Positions 32,289 to 40,942 of a stretch of 46,342 nucleotides of DNA are shown one piece after another. The position numbers and the translations under genes are program-made. The stretch covers positions 1 to 46,342 of the forward strand of contig CAJWVZ010000019.1 in assembly GCA_913048385.1 (NCBI GenBank), given 5' to 3'. Below the pieces are notes generated by a model. That model was given only the letters and a program-made list of their open reading frames with translations. It searched no databases and had not been told where the DNA came from. The DNA is from an uncultured Gammaproteobacteria bacterium. Lineage in GTDB: Bacteria; Pseudomonadota; Gammaproteobacteria; Pseudomonadales; Pseudohongiellaceae. Numbering within the stretch: position 1 is the stretch's first letter; each line of letters opens with the position of its first letter.

Positions 32289-32580
32289 GATTTTCCTCCT
32301 ATTTATGCATTCAGTGTACGCCTTTTTCCGAAATGAACAAACTTTGTGAGGATAAAAAAGCGATTATTTGAATATCATTTCTTAACACTTTAGGAATACA
32401 ACCTGAATTCTTTATTGAGATTAGCGATAAGTCTATGGTAAAAAAGATCCACATGCGCTGACACACAAGCTTGTTGTAAGTGAAAAGAATAGTAATCGAA
32501 CCTAAAGCGAAAAAATAAAAACCTGGACTGATTTTTATCAATCAAGCTTGGTGGGCTCGCATGTTCTATTGGGGTGATAA
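32289..32580. other. 292-base divergent intergenic region
   Basis: This AT-rich spacer separates the copper monooxygenase (-) from the TPR protein (+) and must contain both promoters. I see no certain promoter hexamers, repeats or RNA structure. A 76-residue minus frame is not convincing as a gene. Confidence 0.5.
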
Positions 32581-34083
32581 ATGAGCGATAAGTTAAAAAC
32601 AGCTTATTTTTTTATAAAAATAAAAGTTGGAGAGATTATAAACTTGTTGGTCAAGACCGCGACCGCTTACGTCGTTGCTGGATTTGCGGTGCTCCAAGTT
32701 GCGAGTATTGTTGTCGAAAATGTGTCGACCCAAGAAATTTTTGGCTTGTCCTCCGAAAGTTTGATGCAAATACTACTGGTTCTTATTCCCTCGGGGTTAC
32801 CTATCGCATTGTTGTTGGCATATATGTCAAAAAGCAAGAAACTCAATACTGTTCCGATCGACGAGTCAGATACCGCTGAATTTAAAAGTAAAAATTATAA
32901 GCAAAAAGTAGGCGTGGTACCGTTTGAGAATCTTAATGATGATAGTGATGGTGAGTTTTTGGTTGATGGAATTGTCGAAGATTTGATTACTGAGTTGTCA
33001 ATGATAAAAGAAATATCTGTCGCGACCCGAAAAACCTGCTTTGAGTTGAAGGGGACTAGTTATACGGCTGAGGGACTCATGCATCAATTAGGTTTGGACT
33101 ATCTAGTTTCTGGCAGTATTCGAGCAGTCCAAGACAAGCTTAGAATTTCGGTTGAGCTCTCCGACACAGCTGAGAATAACGTTATTTGGAGTAACAAATA
33201 CGACCGCATTAAGACAGATGTGTTTGATATTCAAGATGAGATCGTAACTAAGATTATTAATTCCATGATTGGAGAGATAGAACTAAATAGCTTAAAAAGG
33301 GCCCATCGAAAATCAACAGAAAACATGACTTCTTACGAATGCACGTTAAGAGGGAGAGCTCTGAATCAAAAATTTGAGAAAAATGCCAATGCTGAAGCTA
33401 TTAAAATGCTTGACGCGGCAATTGAGGCTGATAAGACGAATCCGTTACCTTATTCCTGGAAGGCATGTACCATTGGTCAAGCTCTGACGTTAGGCTTTTT
33501 AGAGCGCACTGATGATGTAATGGCTAATTTTGGTGAGGCTTTAAGCAAAGCAAACGAATTGAATGACAATGACTGGAATGCAAACAGAATTTTGGCAGAG
33601 GCCCACCTTACTTTTCACGACTATCTTAAAACTAAGGTCTATGCGACTAAGGCCTACAATGCAAATCCAAATAACCCGCATGTGCTGTCAATTTATGGCA
33701 ACGCGCTACTGAGAACGGGCGAAATAGAGAAAGGAATTAAAATTCTTGAAAAAATGTATGAGCTTGAACCAGTCGTGCTCGCTGATAGTAATTCTGATAG
33801 ACAATTAGCGGCGCTTTTTTTCGCGCATTACCTCAACAACGATTTTGAAAAATGTCGCGAGATTTTTGAAAAAATTAGTGAGCCGGACCTTCGGACTTGG
33901 TTATTATTTTCTGACATTCTTTTAAAAGAAGGTAGTGAGATTAACGGTGAGAGTTGGTTTGGAGCAGGATTAGAAAAATTCCGAGAGGTGGACTGGGCAA
34001 TCGAAATAGATCGATTTCATTTAAATGATCCAGATGCACAAAAAGAATTTTTGCAGTTATCAGAGAGGTTGGTCGCAGCGTAA
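32581..34083 (+). CDS. Membrane protein with TolB-like N-terminal domain and TPR repeats
   Basis: The 500-residue protein has two N-terminal hydrophobic segments (about residues 25-45 and 60-82). A TolB-like domain with VGVVPFENLNDDSDGEFLVDGIVEDLITELS (about 112-142) follows, then DYLVSGSIRAVQDKLRISVEL and tetratricopeptide-like helical repeats from about 240 to the end. The arrangement is like the regulatory halves of class III adenylate cyclase or OmpR-type proteins, yet there is no cyclase or DNA-binding domain. It probably acts as a membrane-bound scaffold or sensor. It stands alone between minus-strand genes. Confidence 0.8.
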   Translation: MSDKLKTAYFFIKIKVGEIINLLVKTATAYVVAGFAVLQVASIVVENVSTQEIFGLSSESLMQILLVLIPSGLPIALLLAYMSKSKKLNTVPIDESDTAEFKSKNYKQKVGVVPFENLNDDSDGEFLVDGIVEDLITELSMIKEISVATRKTCFELKGTSYTAEGLMHQLGLDYLVSGSIRAVQDKLRISVELSDTAENNVIWSNKYDRIKTDVFDIQDEIVTKIINSMIGEIELNSLKRAHRKSTENMTSYECTLRGRALNQKFEKNANAEAIKMLDAAIEADKTNPLPYSWKACTIGQALTLGFLERTDDVMANFGEALSKANELNDNDWNANRILAEAHLTFHDYLKTKVYATKAYNANPNNPHVLSIYGNALLRTGEIEKGIKILEKMYELEPVVLADSNSDRQLAALFFAHYLNNDFEKCREIFEKISEPDLRTWLLFSDILLKEGSEINGESWFGAGLEKFREVDWAIEIDRFHLNDPDAQKEFLQLSERLVAA

Positions 34084-34142
34084 GCAAAGCTTGGTAAATT
34101 TTTTCGTTCAAATTTCTATCAGCAGAGAAAGCTAAGTTTTCG

Positions 34143-35996
34143 CTATTCTCCGCCAATCGAGTATACCAACAGAGTATTACCTGGCGCTTCCCCCCATTTC
34201 TCGTAACCTGTGGTGATAAAAAGTTGGCCATTAACGATAACAGGCCCATCGGCTTCGATTGAGCCTCCTCTTGCTTTTATACCATTTCTTATACCAAAAG
34301 TTCGCCGAGTATTTGTTTCCCAGAGAATTGATCCATCTGTTGAATCAAAAGCTCGTAAAATTCCATCCAGCCCCCCAGCAAAAACTAATTCAGGCGTGCT
34401 GCTAACCGCGGCTGAAATACCTTGCCAGCATAGGAATTCACTCTCGGTACATTTGTTAGGCAAATCATTGCGCCACAGGACCTCTCCTGTTTGAACGTCA
34501 AGAGCGTGAATCCCAGGGTGTGCGGGTCCGTAGTTGTAGGGATTATTGGTCGGTAAGTCGGATACCCCTACGAATAATGTCTCACCGTCCGTGCTCATTC
34601 CATAATGGATACCTCCCATGGTGCCGCCGCTTCCCGCACGCTGTTCCCACACCAATTCGCCATTTTTTGCGGGGTCAAGGGCATAAACCATTCCTGATTT
34701 TTGACCGACCAGAATAAGATCTCGGCCAGTTAGGTCTTTAGTCAGTATTGGAGAAGCACCGATATCGTAATCGGGGCCATCTTCCTCAGGACAGTTTGGG
34801 GTTCCGCGTGAGCAAGCCCCGTTCCACGCGTCGTCCTTTGTGAGTTGAGCGGCCCAAACGATATCTCCGCTTGACATATCAAGTGCTAGAACGGCGTCAC
34901 TATAGCCATTAGCGGGCGATGAATAGTTCTCTCCCGTTCCGACATAGACCAAGCCTCGTTTTGAGTCGATTGTTGGGCTTGACCAGATAGGAGCGCCGGA
35001 GGGCCCAAATTGCTGAGTCCCTGCCGTGCTCAAGATTGTTGGCTTTGGTTTGTCCGTCGTGTACGTTCGCCAAATTTCTTCACCTGTCTGAATGTCCAAC
35101 GCAACGACGGCCCCGCGGAATGTGCAACATGGGTAAGCCACTCTTGCAGCTAATAGAACCTCCAGTGATGAGACTGGCACAATAAGGGTGTTTTCATATC
35201 CAATAACCGATCCAGTAATAGTCGCCTGTGGATGGTCGTGTACTGAGCGTTTCCAAATTAGTTCGCCCGAGTGGGCGTCAATTGCGTAAGCGCTTCCAGC
35301 AAAATCACCAAATAATAACGTTTCAGGAATTCCATGCTGGTTTGTATTAACGTAAATTGCGCCCCTGACTTCTGCATCGGCGTTGAATGTCCACCAAGGG
35401 CACCCAGAAGAATTATCCAAGGCGTATATGTTTCCTTCTTGGCTTCCAACAAAAGTAATCTCTTCTGTGACAACCGGCTGAGACCGTGCACGTGTTGCAC
35501 CCGGGAAAGCGAACGCCCACTTTAAGGCGAGTTGATTGACATTATTTTTTGTTAAACCCAATTCGTCACTTTGATGGCGATTGTTCGTGATTTCGCCGCC
35601 CCAGCCATTCCATAAGACAGCGAGTTTTAGTTTAGAGTTTTTGTTAAATTCCGAACTGCAATCAAAGTTGACGTCCTCCGTGCGGTTCTCATTAAATTGT
35701 TTGCCTGTGAGAAAATAGGCGACGTTTCTTTTTTGTTTTCGAGTTAGGGCCATTCCTGACGTCGCCATTACACCGTATTCAAGGGAGTCCACAATCCGTT
35801 TCGGCGGGTACAGTTCAAACGCAGCTCTTCGGGGAGCTTCCAATAATGCACCCTCATGACACTCAGCACAAAACAACTGATATTGCGCTTGACCATCGAG
35901 GTAGTCTTCTGCTTCATAAGTTTCTTGGGATGAACAGAGGCTTGAGTAGAGTGCCAGAATTAAAGATGTCGAACAAAAAGTCTTTTTACATTTCAT
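34143..35996 (-). CDS. Cytochrome c / PQQ-like beta-propeller fusion (polyvinyl-alcohol-dehydrogenase-like)
   Basis: The 617-residue protein from ATG 35996 has a signal peptide (TSLILALYSSLCSSQ) and an N-terminal cytochrome domain with CAECH at 43-47. A beta-propeller with several docking repeats follows (GSQEGNIYALDNSSGCPWWTF, VVALDIQTGEEIWRTY, IHALDVQTGEVLWRND). The order cytochrome-then-propeller is that of polyvinyl alcohol dehydrogenase-type quinoproteins. A cysteine pair occurs in YPCCTF. AAGGGA precedes this start; a longer form from 36044 is less likely. The substrate could be a secondary alcohol, by family analogy only. Confidence 0.85.
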   Translation of the reverse strand: MKCKKTFCSTSLILALYSSLCSSQETYEAEDYLDGQAQYQLFCAECHEGALLEAPRRAAFELYPPKRIVDSLEYGVMATSGMALTRKQKRNVAYFLTGKQFNENRTEDVNFDCSSEFNKNSKLKLAVLWNGWGGEITNNRHQSDELGLTKNNVNQLALKWAFAFPGATRARSQPVVTEEITFVGSQEGNIYALDNSSGCPWWTFNADAEVRGAIYVNTNQHGIPETLLFGDFAGSAYAIDAHSGELIWKRSVHDHPQATITGSVIGYENTLIVPVSSLEVLLAARVAYPCCTFRGAVVALDIQTGEEIWRTYTTDKPKPTILSTAGTQQFGPSGAPIWSSPTIDSKRGLVYVGTGENYSSPANGYSDAVLALDMSSGDIVWAAQLTKDDAWNGACSRGTPNCPEEDGPDYDIGASPILTKDLTGRDLILVGQKSGMVYALDPAKNGELVWEQRAGSGGTMGGIHYGMSTDGETLFVGVSDLPTNNPYNYGPAHPGIHALDVQTGEVLWRNDLPNKCTESEFLCWQGISAAVSSTPELVFAGGLDGILRAFDSTDGSILWETNTRRTFGIRNGIKARGGSIEADGPVIVNGQLFITTGYEKWGEAPGNTLLVYSIGGE

Positions 35997-36138
35997 TAAT
36001 ATATCCCTTTGCGCAACATCATTTTTAGGCAGGTTACTAATCAATAGCTCTACGCGATTGAAGCTGGGTTACATGATATCATTTATCAAATAGTTAAGTT
36101 ACTCGGTGACCGGATTCGTAAGAAAAAAGGGAATTTTT

Positions 36139-37212
36139 ATGTTTGAAATTAGGTGCAGTGTTCAGCTTTTTATACTGTTAGGCTTTGGATTTACTAGTCT
36201 TGTGTCAGCATATGAAATTGTGCCAGAGGCTACTATTGCTGATTCGCAGTCAACTCTGATGGGGGTGAATCACATTGGTTTGTCCGTAAAGGACTTAGAT
36301 CAGGCCCTTGCATTTTATCAGCAAGCGACCGGTTTTGAGATGATCCACAGGGAGACAGTTAGAGAGAATTCAGCCGCTGACCAGTTGTTCGATATGCCTG
36401 GGATTGAGTATGAAACGGCGGTATTAGAAGCGCCAAACATGCTGTTTGAGCTGACCTCCTTCTTACATAACTCGGCGAAAATGCTATCTCGAATGCCAGC
36501 GCAAGGCCCGGGAATGACCCATACCTGCTTTCAGTCTCCAGCAAGCAGGTCAGGTTATGAAAAATTCGTTCGTCAGGGGGCCGACGTTTTAAGTCGGGGT
36601 TCTGCACCTGTAGACTTACTCGGTCAAGGCGTGACTTATGCTTACGTTTATGACCCTGAGGGTAACATGATTGAACTTGAGCAATTAGACTTTGAGCGAT
36701 TAGGAAGGGACCCAAGAAAATCTGAGTGGATAGAGAACGATCGTGACTTATGGATGACCCAAGTCGCACTTGTAACTCATGACCTTGAGCGGCTAACCAA
36801 TTTTTATGCCGAGGTTATGGGCTTCCCCCCTTACCGCGAGGCTGAAATTGATAGTCGTCCAACGTTTGATGACGTCGCAGATATAGATAATCTCGCTTTG
36901 AATGTTTCGTGGTTTAGAATGAGCCCGCAATCCAAAACTTTGGAGCTTTGGGAATATATAAACCCAAGAACATTGCCGTTTACTGGCAATCGAGATGTGA
37001 CCGATTTTGGGTATTCGTATTCCATAGAGGTTGGCGATATTCAAGCGGAATATGAGCGGATGAAATCATTAGGAGTGGAGTTTGTGAGTGATCCAGTAAT
37101 ATTAGGAGAATTCTGGCAGGTGTACGCGAATGATATTGACGGTAATATTTTTTCTTTGCGCCAAGCTGTTAACCCAGACTCTCCATACTCAATTCCTCAA
37201 CTTGAAAAATAG
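36139..37212 (+). CDS. Exported protein with two VOC domains
   Basis: The 357-residue protein has a signal peptide (CSVQLFILLGFGFTSLVSAYE). Two tandem VOC domains follow: the first from GVNHIGLSVKDLDQALAFYQQATGF to DPEGNMIELEQLD, the second from WMTQVALVTHDLERLTNFYAEVMGFPPY to NDIDGNIFSLRQ. The first keeps H and E metal-ligand positions. The second looks degenerate (Q in place of the first His, L-R-Q at the end), as in extradiol dioxygenase-like two-domain proteins with one active site. AAGGGAA supports ATG 36139 over 36106. Confidence 0.85.
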   Translation: MFEIRCSVQLFILLGFGFTSLVSAYEIVPEATIADSQSTLMGVNHIGLSVKDLDQALAFYQQATGFEMIHRETVRENSAADQLFDMPGIEYETAVLEAPNMLFELTSFLHNSAKMLSRMPAQGPGMTHTCFQSPASRSGYEKFVRQGADVLSRGSAPVDLLGQGVTYAYVYDPEGNMIELEQLDFERLGRDPRKSEWIENDRDLWMTQVALVTHDLERLTNFYAEVMGFPPYREAEIDSRPTFDDVADIDNLALNVSWFRMSPQSKTLELWEYINPRTLPFTGNRDVTDFGYSYSIEVGDIQAEYERMKSLGVEFVSDPVILGEFWQVYANDIDGNIFSLRQAVNPDSPYSIPQLEK

Positions 37213-37329
37213 GCAATTTGAAGGGTGCCGGTGGCACTGAGCTAAACGCCGTTGAAGCTGAAAAAGGAATCGTGAAAGTCTCGATGTTTTAGACTGTATG
37301 GTTCCGCGCTCAAAAGGGCATTAATTCTG

Positions 37330-38448
37330 TCAAAGCACGTTAAGCAGCGTCAGAAGATTTCCCGCTAGCAGGAAAATTCCGAAAATGCTGACGATACCGA
37401 CCAGCGTGGCCGCGAAAAGGGCAAGCAGAAAGGGTTTTAAGCCTACTTCTCTCATACCTTTTAACAGTGAGGTTAGGCCTACCGCGGACATGGCAATTAG
37501 TAGCAGCTTTTCTGCTATTGTTTTGGTCATGTCTACGGCCTGGTCCCACTGCGTTGTCGTCATTAGCCCAAAGGGTGTTTCACCCAAATCACCGATTGAT
37601 CGTATAGCCGACATTATCCCAAAACCGACAATAAACCATGGGATCATCGCTAACCAAGCAAATTTACTCTTAGGTCCTTGGTTCTGATCTTTTTCAGAAA
37701 AGATGATTCCGATCGCTGGAATTACCGCGATCATCGATAAGTTTCTAACGAGTTTGGTAATGGTCGCTATGTCGAGGGCTGCGGGGTCGTTGTATTGCGC
37801 TTGATACATCAAACCTGCACCGGCAACCTGAGCGGTCTCATGAATTGATGTGCCGAGAAACAGTCCGGCCATTATGGGGTTGTCGGAAAACAAGAAGTGA
37901 GCGAGGAACGGGTATAAGAACATTGCGATAAGCCCAAATATGGTAATGCAAGCTATCGCATAACTTACTTCCGTTTGCTTTGCTTTGAGCAAAGGAGCGG
38001 TGGCGACAATGGCGGTCGTACCGCAGATACTTGTCCCAACAGCAATTAAGCCGGTCAATTGGGGTGATAGGCCCATTAATCGACCCAAAAATCTCATGGT
38101 TACTAGAGCACTAACAATTGAGATGATGACGAAAGGAAGGGCGACCAGCGTAAACTTTCCGGCGCTGAAAAAACTCAGCCGTATGCCTAAAAGCATGATT
38201 CCTATCCGTAAAATTGTAGTCGCACAGAACTGCAAGCCTTTGCGTATGGAGTCATGCAACGTAAGCGTGTTGGCGATGATCATTCCTAATATGATAGCCA
38301 TCATAATATCGCTGATGGGAGATCTCGAAAAGCCAAGCAAATGCTCACCGATCCATTGAGCGACAAAACTCGCAACAAATGCCACGCCTGAGGCAAGTAT
38401 AAAGCCGGGAATCCAGGTTAAACTTCTTGAGATGGGGCTAGAGGACAT
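37330..38448 (-). CDS. YeiH-family putative sulfate exporter / membrane protein
   Basis: The 372-residue polytopic membrane protein of the PF03601 (YeiH) family has about ten hydrophobic helices. It has the conserved SPISDIMMAIILGMIIAN near the N-terminus, a GTSICGTTAIVATAPLLKAK loop and LGTSIHETAQVAGAG, which are the family's signature re-entrant motifs. Members are annotated as sulfate or sulfonate-linked exporters, but the transported species is not shown by sequence. ATG 38448 has AAGGAAAG upstream; a longer start at 38487 is less likely. It lies divergent from the ammonia-lyase-like pair, 187 bases away. Confidence 0.88.
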   Translation of the reverse strand: MSSSPISRSLTWIPGFILASGVAFVASFVAQWIGEHLLGFSRSPISDIMMAIILGMIIANTLTLHDSIRKGLQFCATTILRIGIMLLGIRLSFFSAGKFTLVALPFVIISIVSALVTMRFLGRLMGLSPQLTGLIAVGTSICGTTAIVATAPLLKAKQTEVSYAIACITIFGLIAMFLYPFLAHFLFSDNPIMAGLFLGTSIHETAQVAGAGLMYQAQYNDPAALDIATITKLVRNLSMIAVIPAIGIIFSEKDQNQGPKSKFAWLAMIPWFIVGFGIMSAIRSIGDLGETPFGLMTTTQWDQAVDMTKTIAEKLLLIAMSAVGLTSLLKGMREVGLKPFLLALFAATLVGIVSIFGIFLLAGNLLTLLNVL

Positions 38449-38635
38449 CGTTGATCTTTCCTTATCAAAAACGCCATATTTTCGCATGTATTAAAATCGA
38501 GTTCAGCAGTTGTTTTGGCCGCGTACCTGCAATTCATTTTAATTATTCATGTTATTCTGTTTCTGCTGTTTATTGTGGAACAAGATATTTCACGGGCCTC
38601 TGTAATTTTTTCGGACGCTAGCGGAGATTTTACGT

Positions 38636-39694
38636 ATGAAAGAAGCTTCAGTCACTGCACAACCAAAGCTCTCATTAGATGCACAACGACCTCTAGGGTT
38701 GCTCAAATTATGCCCGGCCTATATTCCGACTCCGATAATCGAAATTCCGTCACTGGCGGGGGTTCGTGTGCTAATAAAAGATGAGACGAGCCGCATGGGT
38801 CTCAAGGCATTTAAGGGCTTGGGTGGTGTTTATGCGGTGCTGCGCTGCCTTCTTGATGCATGGCAGGTTGAAAACAATGAAAGCATCAATCCCGAGAAGC
38901 TGCTTTGCGCAGAATTTCACGAGTGGTGTGGTAAGTTTGTTTTCGTCTGTGCTACTGCTGGCAACCATGGTCTTGCTGTTGCGAGAGGGGCTCAGTTATT
39001 TAACGCACGATGCCGGGTTCATGTGGCGGCAACGGTACCTGAAATATTCAAAGACAGACTTCGTGAGGTTGGTGCCGAAGTAATAATTTCTGGAGAAACT
39101 TATGAGCAAAGTATGTCTGCCGCGGTCAGCGATAGTAATGCTGGAAAAATCTTGGTATCGGATAGTTCTTGGAAAGGGTATTTTAAGTTGCCGCTTGTTA
39201 TTATGGAGGGCTATAGCGTTTTAATGGAAGAAGTCTTTAATGTTTGTAGGCTCAAAGAGGATTGGCCCTCGCACGTCTTTGTTCAAGCAGGGGTTGGTGG
39301 TTTGGCTGCAGCTGTTGCCTTTGAAATTCGAGAGAAGTGGCCGTACCAGCCAAGGATTATTATTGTCGAACCTGAGAGTGCCAGATGTTTGGCAGAGAGC
39401 GTTAAGCAGAATCGACTAACGAGAGTAGATGGAGTCGCCTCAGTTATGGGGAGACTCGATTGTAAGGAGCCCTCTCTGATTGCGTTTGAATACCTTAAAA
39501 AAAGTGCAGACGACTTTGTGGCGGTGAGTGACATAGAGGCACACAAAGCGATGGAATATTTAGAGGCAGAGGGAATTCCAACAACGACGTCTGGAGCTGC
39601 AGGGGTCGCTGCAGTGATACAGCGAGAGCGGCTGCGTTTAAATATTGCTGAGGGGTCAGTTTGTCTCGCGTTCGTTACCGAGGCGGCGATTTAG
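38636..39694 (+). CDS. Diaminopropionate ammonia-lyase-like PLP enzyme
   Basis: The 352-residue fold type II PLP enzyme has the lysine in RMGLKAFKGLGG near residues 54-65, as in diaminopropionate ammonia-lyase (YgeX). ATAGNHGLAVARGA provides the substrate loop and VFVQAGVGGLAAAV the phosphate-binding loop. It is about 45 residues shorter than YgeX, so a related ammonia-lyase or dehydratase of another amino acid is possible. The amidohydrolase that starts one base after its stop suggests a two-step use of an N-acyl amino acid: removal of the acyl group, then of ammonia. Confidence 0.8.
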   Translation: MKEASVTAQPKLSLDAQRPLGLLKLCPAYIPTPIIEIPSLAGVRVLIKDETSRMGLKAFKGLGGVYAVLRCLLDAWQVENNESINPEKLLCAEFHEWCGKFVFVCATAGNHGLAVARGAQLFNARCRVHVAATVPEIFKDRLREVGAEVIISGETYEQSMSAAVSDSNAGKILVSDSSWKGYFKLPLVIMEGYSVLMEEVFNVCRLKEDWPSHVFVQAGVGGLAAAVAFEIREKWPYQPRIIIVEPESARCLAESVKQNRLTRVDGVASVMGRLDCKEPSLIAFEYLKKSADDFVAVSDIEAHKAMEYLEAEGIPTTTSGAAGVAAVIQRERLRLNIAEGSVCLAFVTEAAI

Positions 39695-39695
39695 A

Positions 39696-40886
39696 ATGAA
39701 AAATGTTTTAAGCCAAAAATTTTTAGATGAACTGATAACTTTTCGAAAGCAACTGCATCGTGGGCCGGAAATAGGATTTAATGTAAAAAAGACAGCGGAC
39801 CTCATTTCGGAAATGTTAAGTAAAGCTGGTCTTGAAGTGTCGAGGGACATTGGAACTAATGGAGTCGTTGCTTCGTTGAACAGGGGCAGTGGAGTCGATC
39901 CAATTGGTTTTCGAGCGGACATGGACGCCCTGCCAATAGATGAAGCGAATAACTTTGCTCATGCCTCAGTTCATTCCGGAAAATTTCACGGGTGTGGTCA
40001 TGATGGGCACGCAGCAATGTTGTTAGGAGCAGCACTCCATCTTTCAAGACAAGAGAACTTCGAGCGGGAGATCCACTTTATTTTTCAACCGGATGAGGAG
40101 AACGGGAACGGCGCTATAGCAATGATTGACTCCGGACTATTTGAAGACTTTAAGATGGATGCTGTCTACGGACTCCATAACTTACCTGGTCTCAACGTAG
40201 GGGAGTTTGCGATTCAGTCGGGCGCGTTCTGTTCCTTTGAGGATAATTTTGAGATTAAGATAATAGGACGGGGAGGGCACTCTTCAATGCCTGAGAAGCT
40301 CATCGACCCCATAGTGATTGGCGCTAAAATTGTCACTGACATTCAGACGATTGTTTCGCGAACGGTATCGCCGTCGGATCATGCTGTAGTCTCGGTTACA
40401 AATTTTGAAACCGATGGGGCGAGGAACGTTATTGCGAGTGAGGTGAAAATAACTGGCGATTGCAGGGGTTTTGAGGCACATATCAGTGAATCTATTCAGT
40501 CAAGGATGAATGCAATCGTTGCGAATAATTGTGCAAGTTATGATGCTGACTTCAGGTTTACTTACCTCACTTCTTTTGTACCCTTGTTGAATTCTGAGGC
40601 TCACACGAACTTGTGCGCGAAGGTTGTTGATAAAATTTCAGGTGCTTGTGTTAGATCAGATTTTGGGAGGGTAGGTTTCTCTGAAGATTTTGCTCAGATG
40701 CTTAAAGTAAAACCGGGCGCTTATATTCTGATGGGGAATGGAATAGATGCTGCAAATTATTCTGAGCCATTGCATTGTCCGAACTACGATTTCAATGACG
40801 CGGCAATTCGTTTTGGAGTTGAATATTGGTGCGCAGTGGCGAACGCAGAAAAAGTGCCTCTACAAAGTAGCCTAATACCCGATTGA
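39696..40886 (+). CDS. M20-family amidohydrolase (hippurate hydrolase/aminoacylase type)
   Basis: The 397-residue zinc hydrolase of the M20D type has FRKQLHRGPEIGF at the start, ADMDALPIDE, the metal motif GCGHDGHAAML, FQPDEENGNGA (catalytic glutamate) and a dimerisation domain with GGHSSMPEKLIDPIV. ATG 39696 begins one base after the preceding stop; an upstream in-frame start at 39645 would overlap. Such enzymes remove acyl groups from amino acids. With the PLP lyase this is a likely catabolic pair. A hairpin without T-run follows at 40887-40910. Confidence 0.88.
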   Translation: MKNVLSQKFLDELITFRKQLHRGPEIGFNVKKTADLISEMLSKAGLEVSRDIGTNGVVASLNRGSGVDPIGFRADMDALPIDEANNFAHASVHSGKFHGCGHDGHAAMLLGAALHLSRQENFEREIHFIFQPDEENGNGAIAMIDSGLFEDFKMDAVYGLHNLPGLNVGEFAIQSGAFCSFEDNFEIKIIGRGGHSSMPEKLIDPIVIGAKIVTDIQTIVSRTVSPSDHAVVSVTNFETDGARNVIASEVKITGDCRGFEAHISESIQSRMNAIVANNCASYDADFRFTYLTSFVPLLNSEAHTNLCAKVVDKISGACVRSDFGRVGFSEDFAQMLKVKPGAYILMGNGIDAANYSEPLHCPNYDFNDAAIRFGVEYWCAVANAEKVPLQSSLIPD

Positions 40887-40942
40887 CCGAAGTCGCGGAA
40901 AAGACTTCGGCTAATTAATAGCTAGTAGCGAAATTTTTACCA

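Noticed and set aside
32311..32541. Minus-strand frame of 76 residues in the 32289-32580 spacer
   Set aside because: It is AT-rich, hydrophobic and low in charged residues, with no ribosome site; most likely chance.
37225..37237. Five-base-pair hairpin GTGCC/GGCAC after the double-VOC gene
   Set aside because: It is short, with no T-run; likely chance.
40887..40910. Eight-base-pair hairpin CCGAAGTC/GACTTCGG between convergent genes
   Set aside because: No T-run follows on either strand, so I do not call it a terminator, although it may mark mRNA ends.
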